Part shown: in pieces, positions 53,055 through 62,945 of the stretch
Position numbering within the stretch: the stretch's first letter is position 1
Layout: every line of letters starts with the position of its first letter
Assembly: GCA_024867545.1 (NCBI GenBank)
Contig: JANFNE010000032.1
Coordinates: 587,475-651,474, forward strand
Source of the DNA: Phytopythium helicoides
Taxonomy: Eukaryota > Oomycota > Peronosporomycetes > Pythiales > Pythiaceae
DNA: 64,000 nucleotides
Reading direction: 5' to 3'
The notes under the pieces: model-generated
Databases searched by the model: none
What the model saw: the letters and a program-made list of their open reading frames with translations, nothing else
Told to the model about the DNA's origin: nothing
Translations under genes and position numbers: made by a program

Positions 53055-55949
53055 CTAGAAGTTCTCACTGTGAAAGTCGAACATGACGTCCGGCGTCCAT
53101 CGGATCTTCGACTGATTGAACTGCGCGCACTGCTCGTGGATCACATTCCCCAATGGCTTCGGACCACAGAAAAACACACCAATCTCCTCCCGATCGTTCT
53201 CATCATCATCCTCGTCGTCCGTACCAACCTCACCGTTGTCACCAAACTGAGCGCGGTGATTCGCAGCCACACGCTCCAGCTCCTGCTTCCAGTCCGGACG
53301 ACCAAAGTGCGTCTGCTGCTTCGTGTGCAGACCAGAGATAATGTCTTCGCCCTCCGTCTCGTGGATGAAGTTCTGCAAAGCCTGCAGCGGCGCGATCACG
53401 GACTTGTTCTTGACCGACGTGAAGTAGTTGTGGATTTCGAGTCGGTTTTCCGTGTCCATTTCGCTGAGTTGGTTCATGGTGTTGGCGAACCACGAAAGGG
53501 CTTCTTGTTCTCTGGTGATCCAGTAGAAGTATATTTTGCGCAGCTGGAAGCTTGGTGGGAATCGCACGTGACGGCAATGCTCGCACCTGTAGCTTTCCCA
53601 CTGGTGCATGAGACTACGGAGGATCGATGCAAATGGAGTGACACCAATGCCTGCACCGATGAGCACGACTTCCTTGTATCGAGCATAGTCCTGAGCAGGA
53701 GCACCGACCGGACCATCGATGTAAATCGTAGGGTAAGGAGAGCCCCGGGCACGGTTGCCATTCTGTGCTTCAAGTTGGTTCGTCTCGTTCTGTGTCTTGA
53801 GCTTTTCCAGCATGTCGTAAAACGTACCAGTCCAGTCACCAGCCTTCCGGATGTGTAGACTCAGGAACTTGTCCTCAGGTGCCGATGAGATCGTAAACGG
53901 GTGCCATTCGAACTGCGAGATGGCCGGCACATTGATAAACATGTACATGCCCGGCTGGAATCGCTGGCGCTTTCCAAACATCTTGGGCTTCTTCATGAAG
54001 ATTGCCACAGCTTCCTTGGAAAGTTGAACATTGGAGATACGCGCTCGGCCGCCAAACACATGAGCCATACGGTAGCGCTTCTCGATCATGTAAACAAGGA
54101 TAGGCGGGAGGACCCAGTAGTACGCTTGCGGAGCAGCGACCCACGCAGCAACTCCATGCAGCATCATCAACGCCAAGAACGGGATAAACAGCAGATGTGA
54201 GATCCAGAACACATTGAAGTTGCCGCGGCGAAACTTGGGATGGCAGAGTGGGGCTGCGACTGCAGCACAAATCAACATGACGACACCAGTCCAGATAGGG
54301 ATGCGCAGAGCGAACTCGAGCAGGTTCTCATCACGTACAAATGACAGGTGATAGTACTTCGACTCCTTCCACACATCCAACGGCACCGTGCGAACATAGT
54401 AGACAATCGCCAGCCACGCTCCCGTGTGTCCAAGCGACGCAATGATCATGACGATGCCACAAATCTTGTGGAACTCAATGTGGTCGTCAACGGGGAGGTG
54501 ATTCACCACAATCGGAAGAGTCCGGAGTGCCGTCACAAAGTTCCGGCACATTGGCATCAACACGAACATGGTGTTCACAAGGCAGATCTCAGCAAAGCCC
54601 TTCGCGATACGAGGACAGTACTTGACGGCTGGATCGTATCCGAAGCGAGAGCCCTTAGCGATAGCAACACCGATCATCAGTGCAATGTAAAGAGTGACCC
54701 AGAAGATTTGTCCGCTGTACATGCGGCAGAATTTCTTGAATCGGTACCAGCGACCGCCACTTTCTTCAGGGTCAAGCAGCATTGCAGCAGCCTCATGAGC
54801 AGCTGCATTCTTGTACGTACGGTTTGACCGAGTAGACTCCTGGATCGCAGCTAGCTCCACAATCTGCTCACGGCTTTTGTTGTCGTCCGCCTCAGTCATG
54901 ATAGAGCCAAAGATTTGCTTGAACTCGCTGTAGGTGAGCTTGTTGGGGTCGCGAGCATGCGCAAATACTTTATCCACGACAACATCAAAGTTGAAAGCAC
55001 CCATGAACTCGATTCCGTTGGTTGCCAAAGTAGCCTCCACAAAGGCACGCACGCCTTCCTTGGTCAACACACCACGGCGCTCGATATCAAAAAGCTCGAA
55101 GAGGAAGCGACACTTTTCGTCGTCACCGAGCGTTGACGTTCGTACCGCATCAACCATGATTGCCACCGACTCGCGCGGTAGAGGCATAAAGGCCACATCG
55201 TCTTCGTCGTCGCCGCCGAGAATTGCCGCAGTTTGGTGTTCGTTCACCGCACGCTGGGTTCCTGTGTCGAAGTTCTGCGCGTAGAATGGCAGTTGAGCAC
55301 CAGGAGCATCACATTGTGCATTTTGGTTGTCGTTGCCATTCGCAGCACTGAGGTTGCGAGGCCGTCCACTCGGCCCAATCGAAGCGTTCGCCTTCCACAA
55401 AAAATCCTTGAGCTCCGACAGCTCATTACGGTTCATCTGACGGCTAGGTCGGACTCCTCCCGACGCGCCGGGGTTGAAGCCGCTAGCTCCAGGGTTGAAG
55501 CCGCTCGCTCCGGGGTTAAAGCCGCTGGCGCCGAGAGCCGAGTTGCTTGGCATGAAGCTCGAGCGCTGGTTGCTCATCGCGGACAGGTTGTTCAACCGTC
55601 TCTGGGCCAAGTAGCTGCCGAAGCCCGAGTTGTTGCCTTGGCGGCGCGCGTTGCCCGCGGGTCCCTTGGGCGTCGACCCAAGCATCGGGATGCCGTAGCC
55701 CGAGTTGTTGCGCGGTCTCGTCTCGCCCAGCACTACTGGTGAGGGTCTCAGCACGGGCCCCAGTACCGCCGGCATGGGCACCTTTCCCTTGCTCCTTGGT
55801 CCATTGTTGCTGGCTGGAGGATGGCGGCCGTTGCACTCGGACGGGGAGGCGTCAGCTCCGTAGCCGCTGCCCAGCACGGCGTAGCCCGCCACGCCAGACG
55901 TGGAGGTCGGCGTTCCGCCCACGAATTCTTGCGTGGCCTTGCGCGGCAT
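53055..55949 (-). CDS. NADPH oxidase (NOX/RBOH type), copy 1
   Basis: Single exon, 964 residues from ATG 55949 (MPRKATQEFVGG); the frame reaches five codons further only to a TTG. The long disordered N-terminus includes three tandem GFNPGAS units. An EF-hand region (FELFDIERRGVLTKEGVRAF, about 285, with a degenerate loop) precedes the ferric-reductase membrane domain of about six spans (e.g. ICLVNTMFVLMPMCRNFVTA) with haem-ligand histidines in DDHIEFHK and SLGHTGAW. FAD motif HPFTISSAPED lies at about 683, NADPH motif GAGIGVTPFASI at about 762, and CGPKPLG near the C-terminus; it ends HSENF. It moves electrons from cytosolic NADPH to extracellular oxygen to make superoxide. Tandem with copy 2, which has a nearly identical 3' end. 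Confidence 0.94.
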   Translation of the reverse strand: MPRKATQEFVGGTPTSTSGVAGYAVLGSGYGADASPSECNGRHPPASNNGPRSKGKVPMPAVLGPVLRPSPVVLGETRPRNNSGYGIPMLGSTPKGPAGNARRQGNNSGFGSYLAQRRLNNLSAMSNQRSSFMPSNSALGASGFNPGASGFNPGASGFNPGASGGVRPSRQMNRNELSELKDFLWKANASIGPSGRPRNLSAANGNDNQNAQCDAPGAQLPFYAQNFDTGTQRAVNEHQTAAILGGDDEDDVAFMPLPRESVAIMVDAVRTSTLGDDEKCRFLFELFDIERRGVLTKEGVRAFVEATLATNGIEFMGAFNFDVVVDKVFAHARDPNKLTYSEFKQIFGSIMTEADDNKSREQIVELAAIQESTRSNRTYKNAAAHEAAAMLLDPEESGGRWYRFKKFCRMYSGQIFWVTLYIALMIGVAIAKGSRFGYDPAVKYCPRIAKGFAEICLVNTMFVLMPMCRNFVTALRTLPIVVNHLPVDDHIEFHKICGIVMIIASLGHTGAWLAIVYYVRTVPLDVWKESKYYHLSFVRDENLLEFALRIPIWTGVVMLICAAVAAPLCHPKFRRGNFNVFWISHLLFIPFLALMMLHGVAAWVAAPQAYYWVLPPILVYMIEKRYRMAHVFGGRARISNVQLSKEAVAIFMKKPKMFGKRQRFQPGMYMFINVPAISQFEWHPFTISSAPEDKFLSLHIRKAGDWTGTFYDMLEKLKTQNETNQLEAQNGNRARGSPYPTIYIDGPVGAPAQDYARYKEVVLIGAGIGVTPFASILRSLMHQWESYRCEHCRHVRFPPSFQLRKIYFYWITREQEALSWFANTMNQLSEMDTENRLEIHNYFTSVKNKSVIAPLQALQNFIHETEGEDIISGLHTKQQTHFGRPDWKQELERVAANHRAQFGDNGEVGTDDEDDDENDREEIGVFFCGPKPLGNVIHEQCAQFNQSKIRWTPDVMFDFHSENF

Positions 55950-57197
55950 CCGGCGTCGCGTCAAATGCGGCGACTCGCGATCGCTCGACGTGGCGCGGCG
56001 TAATGGAATCCGCCCGCACTCTCAGTCGCTGCGCTATAGACTCGCCGACCGTAGGACGGAGCTGGCGCCGCAGTCAGAGAGAGAGAGGCGTCTATGCAGC
56101 CGCCCGGATGTCTCGGAGTCGCCGCTCCGGCCCAACTTTGCCTCGCAGCCCCAGCCGCAGCCGATCGCCGATTGCCTCGCCGCCGGAGTCGATTACGCAG
56201 CCGTCCAAGCCCCAAAGGCCTCCGGACGACTGGCGCTCGAGATTACAGCGATGTAGCGTAGCACTGCGGCGCTCAGCGAGCTGCAATGAGCCGCGAGAAG
56301 CCGGTGATGGCGGCCATCGCCTGGCGGCCATGCAGATCCCCATCAGTTCCCGCCGTGCATCTGGTGACTCACTCGAGAGAGGTTTCGGCCAATCGGAAAG
56401 CGGGATTTTGAGTTTTGGCCAATCAGAAAAGGCGCGTAGGGTGTAAAGGATCGGGGAGGCACTCTCGCCGCCTTTACAGTCTGCATGGAGCGCGAACGAC
56501 CTCGTGATGAACTGTCGAACAGTGTAGAGTGCGTGGGAGGCAAAGGGCCGCTCTGACGCTTGGAGATGCCCGAAGTACCCGTCCAATTGGCCAGGAGGAA
56601 GGACGGATCAATGACTCAAAGGGGAGAAGTGTAGAAGTGCTCCATCTCACTGAACTGCCTGCTGGAAGGATGCCATCACTGGATGTCCCGACCTCCGGAA
56701 CGACGGGATCTTCAATGGAGCTCGGGGCTTTTACATGCTGGCGAGCGAGTTCACATCGTGTCGCTGTAACCACAGAGGCGAGCAGGTCCAAGGGCTCACG
56801 TACTCACCTCACGGCCAGCTCTAAAAACGACCGACGCACGTGGTCGCGTGCGATTTCACTGCAGATCCTGGTCAGCAAGCCCCGATTGTAAAGGCGATGT
56901 GGACTGGGTCCGCCCAGCCCAACTCGGTGCGTGGCTAACGCATGCACGAGCAATCCTGAGTCGCCCCCGTTTATTCGCCGTCCTAAGCTCATCACACCCT
57001 CGGCTCACCGATAACAGCAGTGGACTTCAGGTTGAAGCGCAAAGGCACTTTCACAAACTTGAAAGCGGGGGCGACTGCCAAATTGCGCCAGTAGGAAATT
57101 CAGGTTGACATTGCGCATCTCGCTTACACGTTCCAACTCGCGACGCTCTTTGACATTGATATCCATCACGCCATACATCTACACGCTCGCTCTACGC
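55950..57197. other. Intergenic region between the two NADPH oxidase genes
   Basis: 1.25 kb: promoter of copy 1 and 3' flank of copy 2. CCAAT boxes occur at 56389-56393, 56419-56423 and 56583-56587, the first two in a repeated GGCCAATC context 30 bp apart. Open frames near 55960-56450 are Arg/Pro/Ser-rich and GC-driven, with no recognisable domain. No gene supported. Confidence 0.55.
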
Positions 57198-59957
57198 TTA
57201 AAAATTCTCGCTATGGAAGTCAAATTTGACGTCCGGCGTCCATCGGATCTTCGACTGATTGAACTGCGCGCACTGCTCGTGGATCACATTCCCCAATGGC
57301 TTCGGACCACAGAAAAACACACCAATCTCCTCCCGATCGTTCTCATCATCATCCTCGTCGTCCGTACCAACCTCACCGTTGCCACCAAACTGAGCGCGGT
57401 GATTCGCAGCCACACGCTCCAGCTCCTGCTTCCAGTCCGGACGACCAAAGTGCGTCTGCTGCTTCGTGTGCAGACCAGAGATAATGTCTTCGCCCTCCGT
57501 CTCGTGGATGAAGTTCTGCAAAGCCTGCAGCGGCGCGATCACGGACTTGTTCTTGACCGACGTGAAGTAGTTGTGGATTTCGAGTCGGTTTTCCGTGTCC
57601 ATTTCGCTGAGTTGGTTCATGGTGTTGGCGAACCACGAGAGGGCTTCTTGTTCTCTGGTGATCCAGTAGAAGTATATTTTGCGCAGCTGGAAGCTTGGTG
57701 GAAACCGCACATGCTTGCAGTGAGGGCAGCGGAAGGTCTCCCATTGATGCAAAATGTTCTTCAAAATCGATGCAAATGGAGTGACACCAATGCCTGCACC
57801 GATGAGCACGACTTCCTTGTATCGAGTATAGTCTTGTGCTGGAGCCCCCATGGGTCCGTCAATGTAGACGTATGGGTAGGGGCTCTTTTGTCGTCCGGTA
57901 AATGCACCTTGCGCCTCCAGTTGGTTACTCTTGTTCTGGGCATGAAGTTGCTCAAGAAGTGTGTAGAGCGCACCAGTCCAGTCACCAGCCTTGCGAATAT
58001 GTAAACTCAAATACTTGTCCTCTGGTGCTGACGAAATCGTGAACGGATGCCACTCAAACTGAGAAATCACCGGCACATTGATAAACATGTACATGCCCGG
58101 CTGGAATCGACGGCGCTTTCCGAACGACTTCGGTTTCTTCATGAAAATTGCAACCGCCTCCTTCGAATGTTGAACATCCACAATCACCGTCCGGCCACCG
58201 AACATGTGTGCCATGCGGTAGCGTTTCTCGATGAAGTAGATGAGGATGGGCGGTGCAATCCACCAGTATGCCTGAGGAGCTGCAACCCACGCGGCAACAC
58301 CATGCAGCATCATGAGCATGATGAACAAAATCAGCAACATGTGCGTAATGAAGAAAATGTTGAAGTTGCTGCGACGGAACTTGGGGTGGCACAGCGGTGC
58401 AGCAATAAACATGAAGAGGACCATGACAACGCCAGTCCAGACAGGAATGCGCAGTGCCAGATCAAATAGACTTTCATCGCGCACAAACGATAAGTGATAG
58501 TAGCGAGATTCCTTCCACACCTCCAGAGGTACCGTGCGGACGTAGTACACAATCGCAAGCCATGCTGCAGTGTGACCCAGACCAGCGATGAACATGGTGA
58601 TGCCGCAGATCTTGTGAAACTCAATGTGCTGATCAACTGGAAGATGGTTTACCACAATCGGTAACGTGCGAAGCGCCGTCACGACATTTCGGCACATAGG
58701 CATCAACACGAACATGGTGTTCACAAGACAGATTTGCGCAAAGCCCTTCGCGATACGAGGACAATACTTGACTGCTGGATCGTATCCGAAGCGAGAGCCT
58801 TTGGCGATAGCAACACCAACCATAAGGGCGACATAGAGTGTGACCCAGAAGATCTCACCACTGTACATGCGATAGAACTTCTTGAATCGGTACCAGCGAC
58901 CACCCTTTTCTTGCGGGGCGATAAGTGTCTTGGCTTTCTCTTTAGCCGAGTTGTTCTCCCTTGAACTGGTTTCTTCAGTAACCGTGTTGAGGCTACCAAG
59001 TTTCTCCTTCGACTTCTGGTCGTCAGACTCGGTCACTACCGTGCCGAAAATCTTCTTGAACTCTCCGTACGTCAGTTTATCGGGGCTTCGAGCGTGGGCG
59101 AACACCTTGTCAATCACAGCATCACCGTCGAGCTCACCGAGAAAGTCGATGCCATTAGCGGCGAACGTCGCCTCGAGGAATGCATGAACGCCTTCTTTGG
59201 TCAGCATCCCCTTATTGTCCACGTCGAACATCTCAAACAAAAATCGACACTTCTCGTCATCCGCTAGCGAAGATGTCCGTACAGCATCGACCATAATGGC
59301 CACAGACTCACGAGGGAGAGGCATGAATGCTGTGTCGTCGTACTCGTCTTGCATCGCTTCAGTGGTATTGTGGTGTTTCTCAGTGCATTGAGATGTGCTG
59401 AAGTCCTGTTTGTAGAAGGAGAGCTTGCCCGTGCTGGAGTATCGGACTGGACCCGACATCGACGCCTTCCACAGGTAGTCCTTCAGCTCGGCGAGCTCCG
59501 ACTGGTTCATGTGCCTGCTGGGGCGAGGGCCGTTTGTCATACCGGGGTTGTAGGCGCTTGCACCAAGCGCAGAGCTACTCGGCATAAAGCTGGAGCGTTG
59601 GCCGCCTAAGCCACCGCCCACTCGCGACGCTCCAAATCCTGTCGGCTCGGCGTTCTGACGCATGATGCCGACTCCCGAACCTCCGAGGATGGGGATGCTG
59701 TTGTTGGCAGTGCCGATGTTTGCTGCAGGTGAGTAGAGCTGATCAGGCGGAGCATGCACAACCGACACCGGCAGTGCGTGCGGGAGTCCACCCTTGCGGC
59801 AGCTCGCTCCACACTCGGATGGCGTGTCATTTGAGAGCACAGCGTAGGAGGCGAGTCCCGACCCCGGAGTGCCCCCTCGCTGGCTATTAGTAGTCGAGTC
59901 GAGCCCCCATGGCGTGGCGCTCTGCCGATGGTTCGAGAGTGGTCGTGGCTTCTGCAT
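57198..59957 (-). CDS. NADPH oxidase (NOX/RBOH type), copy 2
   Basis: Single exon, 919 residues from ATG 59957 (MQKPRPLSNHRQ). It has the same architecture as copy 1: disordered N-terminus, an EF-hand region with a more canonical loop (FEMFDVDNKGMLTKEG), six membrane spans with haem histidines, HPFTISSAPED, GAGIGVTPFASI and CGPKPLG, ending HSENF. It lacks the triple GFNPGAS repeat (LGASAYNPGMTNG instead). Most of the protein differs from copy 1 at many positions, but the last ~165 residues are almost identical (FGGNGEVG here, FGDNGEVG there). It probably produces superoxide under calcium control; the loop keeps more acidic ligands than copy 1. Confidence 0.94.
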   Translation of the reverse strand: MQKPRPLSNHRQSATPWGLDSTTNSQRGGTPGSGLASYAVLSNDTPSECGASCRKGGLPHALPVSVVHAPPDQLYSPAANIGTANNSIPILGGSGVGIMRQNAEPTGFGASRVGGGLGGQRSSFMPSSSALGASAYNPGMTNGPRPSRHMNQSELAELKDYLWKASMSGPVRYSSTGKLSFYKQDFSTSQCTEKHHNTTEAMQDEYDDTAFMPLPRESVAIMVDAVRTSSLADDEKCRFLFEMFDVDNKGMLTKEGVHAFLEATFAANGIDFLGELDGDAVIDKVFAHARSPDKLTYGEFKKIFGTVVTESDDQKSKEKLGSLNTVTEETSSRENNSAKEKAKTLIAPQEKGGRWYRFKKFYRMYSGEIFWVTLYVALMVGVAIAKGSRFGYDPAVKYCPRIAKGFAQICLVNTMFVLMPMCRNVVTALRTLPIVVNHLPVDQHIEFHKICGITMFIAGLGHTAAWLAIVYYVRTVPLEVWKESRYYHLSFVRDESLFDLALRIPVWTGVVMVLFMFIAAPLCHPKFRRSNFNIFFITHMLLILFIMLMMLHGVAAWVAAPQAYWWIAPPILIYFIEKRYRMAHMFGGRTVIVDVQHSKEAVAIFMKKPKSFGKRRRFQPGMYMFINVPVISQFEWHPFTISSAPEDKYLSLHIRKAGDWTGALYTLLEQLHAQNKSNQLEAQGAFTGRQKSPYPYVYIDGPMGAPAQDYTRYKEVVLIGAGIGVTPFASILKNILHQWETFRCPHCKHVRFPPSFQLRKIYFYWITREQEALSWFANTMNQLSEMDTENRLEIHNYFTSVKNKSVIAPLQALQNFIHETEGEDIISGLHTKQQTHFGRPDWKQELERVAANHRAQFGGNGEVGTDDEDDDENDREEIGVFFCGPKPLGNVIHEQCAQFNQSKIRWTPDVKFDFHSENF

Positions 59958-60178
59958 CTCTCTTTAATCGGCAGTTGCGAGATGCGCTTTAATCCGCTCT
60001 CGCTAGTCCGGTGAGGACGAGCTCCGCCAACGATTAGCGCGGCTCCGTGCCAGCAAGAGCAAGACTGAGCGGGCTCGAGGGGATGACAGCTCCGTGAGCC
60101 ACAATCAACTATACGGTGAACGTACTCTACATACAAAGCATGACACCAAAAGCATGGTCTTTGTTGCACGGAGCAATC

Positions 60179-60221
60179 GGCCAGCGACAAACTCCTCGCC
60201 TCGGGGAGTTTGCTCGCGGCC
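60179..60221. other. Strong 16-bp hairpin upstream of NADPH oxidase 2
   Basis: Arms GGCC-GCGA-CAAACTCC and GGAGTTTG-TCGC-GGCC pair fully around a 9-nt loop, with single-base bulges (A60183 and C60213). It lies 222-264 bp upstream of the NOX copy 2 start codon. No tRNA or known riboswitch shape was recognised, and no T-tract follows. Confidence 0.55.
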
Positions 60222-60500
60222 CGCGAGCTACAACACGATGTGTGGAGACCGTCAGTGCCCGCAGACGGTGCAGGGATTTGCACCTCCTAGAGGAAATTAG
60301 GACGCGAACAGTGCAAAACGTGAGCCGAGACCTATAAGCTACATACAAAATGCAAGTCAACTGTTCGAGTCGGCCAGCTGGCGAGTGTGTGATACCAGCT
60401 GGATGAACAGGAGTCAGCACAATACAAACTCCCATAGAAACGGGTTCAGCGCGAGTAATTTGACAAGCAGTCAGCCTACCCGACGCCTTCCGCCAATAAA

Positions 60501-60653
60501 ATGCCGCGATCGTCCGCTCGACGCGACGACGAGCATTCCAGGAACGCAGCTGGTTTCGGTGGACTTGTCGGATTATTCGCCAATCCCGTCATTATTGGAT
60601 TATTTACGGGAAATTGCCACGTATTTAGATTTTGCAGCACGCAATCCGGTTGA
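60501..60653 (+). CDS. Possible 50-residue membrane microprotein
   Basis: ATG at 60501, stop at 60651-60653. The peptide begins MPRSSARRDDEHSRNAAGFG and continues with a hydrophobic stretch GGLVGLFANPVIIGLFTGN, then a short Cys-containing tail. Composition looks more protein-like than the surrounding frames. No family was recognised, no splice extension is convincing, and it may be chance. Confidence 0.25.
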   Translation: MPRSSARRDDEHSRNAAGFGGLVGLFANPVIIGLFTGNCHVFRFCSTQSG

Positions 60654-60862
60654 TACATTGGTGGGCGGCTGCAGCATTACTGCTAGCGTATCAACAGTTG
60701 GAGCGCGCTGGATTATCTTGCCATCGATGCAGTGACCTCCAGTGTTGTACTCCTTTGACACGACAGCGCGATCCTGGGAAGCAGGCGGTTTGAAAACCGT
60801 CACAACAACTTTCGTTGATCAAAGGGCTCACCCTTGCTTCGACCAGTCCTTGTCATGTAATT

Positions 60863-62800
60863 TCATTGCCACCGTGTGCGTCGCTCGCGGTCGCGACCGC
60901 CCCGCGTCTCGCGATCTCGCGTTGTGCCACGATCCCTCGACCGGTCCCGGTCGCGCGTTCGTTCACGGTCGCCACGACCTCCTTTCGTACTGTCGGACTG
61001 CGTTCGCGAGTCGATCGTCATGTAGTCCTGTGCAACTCATCAATGGTGAGCTTATCAACTACCTCCAGTATTGCACTCACGAATCGGTTGTACGCAACGT
61101 ACGTCCACGGATGGCCCCGCGCCAGCTCGGAATTGATCCTGTGAAAATAAACCGCAACAATACAGTGAGAGCTCAACGAGGCGCAACAATTCTTCGGACA
61201 GCAAACTCACATCGATGTGCTTTTTGAACTTGAGCTTGGCGGCCATCCACAATTTGTCGTCTTTGCTGTCTGCTTCGTCGTCGCTTTCTAGCACCTGACC
61301 GTGATAACCGTCCTGACCCTTCGACTGCTCGCTCGCTTCATCACTCACTCCAGCTTTGGAATTTGTGTTTGCCGCCATCAAGGCTGCTTCAAAGCTCTTC
61401 AGCTTCGCCAATGTGTCTTGCTGTCTGGACGAGCGACTGGCAGCCTTCTTTTTCTGCAAGTACTTTTGGCGCTGCTGCTGCAACGGCGTTAACATATCGT
61501 GGAAGGCGCGGGCTTTTTCCTGCTCCTTCGCCTTGTCCCCCATCAATAGTGGCACAGCTTGTCGAGACTTCTTCAGCTCGGAGCGTAGCTGCTGATACTC
61601 GTCTACCTCTGTGCGCTCTTTCTTTTTCTTGCTCTTCTTTTCGATCTCGGCAACGTCAGTCTTCGAAGAGTTTTCGCCAGTTGGTTTATCCTCGATTTTG
61701 ATCTCCCGACTTTTTGAGGATGCAGCAGCGACCGCGGCCTTCAGACTCTCTTTGGCTGACAGTTTCTTCTCTTTCTTCTTTTCGACTGCATCGTCCTTGT
61801 CAATCGGCTCTGCTTTTGCGATCTTTTCTAGTAACTTCTCGTCTACTTCAGCCTTGAGTTTCTTGTCCTCCAACAGATCATGGCTACTCATCATCTTCTT
61901 GCGCTTGCCTTTTTGAGGCTTTGAAGCCTCGAAGGCTACCTCATCATCTCCGAAAGATAACAAGTTTAAATCCTTTGTCGCCTTGCGCTCACGCTTGCGC
62001 TTCTTCAGCACGTCCTCAGCCTCAGAGTCAGCGGAAGCCTTCTTGTGCTTGATGTTGCTGGTATATTCACACAGAATGTAAGAGATGTGTTGGTGAATCC
62101 CTGCCCAAGAGATTGCGACGTACCGAGGGACAACGTCGTCGAACGGATTCCATAGCACCTCAACGCTCAGCAGCTTTGGTGGATTGAGTGGTCGTTCGTT
62201 TCCGTCCGTCTCGACATCTCCGACACTCAGCAGATTAAAAATCGTGTTCCCTGTGATCTGCATGCGTACAGAAGATTAGTTCTGTGCACGTCGATTCAAA
62301 CCCTTCCCGCTCTTCCAGCGTCACACCTTTCCGAAGATGGTGTGCTTCTTGTCCAGGAACTCGCACGCGTCGAGCGTGAAGAAGAACTGCGAGTGGTTCG
62401 AGTTGGGCTTGTTCTCGTTGGCCATGGCCAGCAGTCCTCGGTGGTTGAAGCGCAGCCGCGAGTGGAACTCGTCCGCAAAAGCCTGGCCAAACACGCTTTC
62501 TCCTCCGCTTCCCGTGCCCGTGGGGTCTCCACCCTGCACCATAAATCCCGCGATGATGCGGTGGAAAATCGTGTCGTCATAGTACTGCCAAGCCCAATTT
62601 TCCGCGTCAGCCCCCTCCATTGGCAAATCGCCGCCAAGCCAAAAACCAGCGCCACGCACGCCCTCCAGACTCAGCTGTACAAAGTTGCGGCACGCCTTGG
62701 GCGCCTGCTGGGGCCACAGCTCCACGTCCAGGTCCCCGAAGCTCGTGTGCAGCAGCACCTTGCCCTCCGTGCCGGGCTCCGTGATGTAGATGTTGGACAT
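60863..62800 (-). CDS. CWC27: Spliceosome-associated cyclophilin CWC27 (SDCCAG10-like)
   Basis: Six exons: 62800-62660, 62584-62327, 62257-62124, 62057-61211, 61138-61103, 61027-60863; 526 residues. The first intron (75 nt) is in frame and stop-free but clearly spliced, since SLEG then joins YYDDTIFHR as in human CWC27. Cyclophilin fold: MSNIYITEPGTEGKVLLHTS, FMVQGGDPTGTGSGGE, SQFFFTLDACEFLDKKHTIF. The position equal to Trp121 of cyclophilin A is Phe. A long Lys/Glu coil follows with LLSFGDDE, MSSHDLLEDKK and LWMAAKLKFKKHID, then two small exons ending in an Arg/Asp-rich tail (RDRDRSRDRG). It acts in the activated spliceosome. The last two exons were found by splice sites and frame, so they are less certain. 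Confidence 0.88.
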
Positions 62801-62945
62801 GGCGGCTTGAGCTCTTGGGCGGTTCGTGAGTGGAGGCTGTGAGGTCACTAAAATGAGAATAGTGCGGTTGGGGTGTAGCCATGGAGGGGGATAATGGCTA
62901 CAGTCTCATTTGCGTTGCGGCGGTTCACGATTGACTTTGGCAGCC

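Larger units (their letters stand above)
59958..60862. other. Intergenic region between NADPH oxidase 2 and CWC27
   Basis: About 900 bp: promoter of NOX copy 2 and 3' flank of CWC27, both read on the minus strand. It contains a strong hairpin at 60179-60221 and a short plus-strand frame at 60501-60653. Nothing else recognised. Confidence 0.5.

Noticed and set aside
55961..56446. Arg/Ser/Pro-rich frames upstream of NADPH oxidase 1 as an SR-protein gene
   Set aside because: No RRM or ordered segment, no start context, and frames open on both strands because of GC-rich promoter sequence.
60080..60340. tRNA or snRNA gene around the 60179 hairpin
   Set aside because: No tRNA arms, anticodon loop or A/B boxes could be fitted; only a single stem is supported.
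61055..61138. CWC27 ending at the stop near 61055
   Set aside because: A GTACGT donor at 61102 and CACAG acceptor before 61027 give a better, in-phase last exon. The short ending looks like intron sequence.
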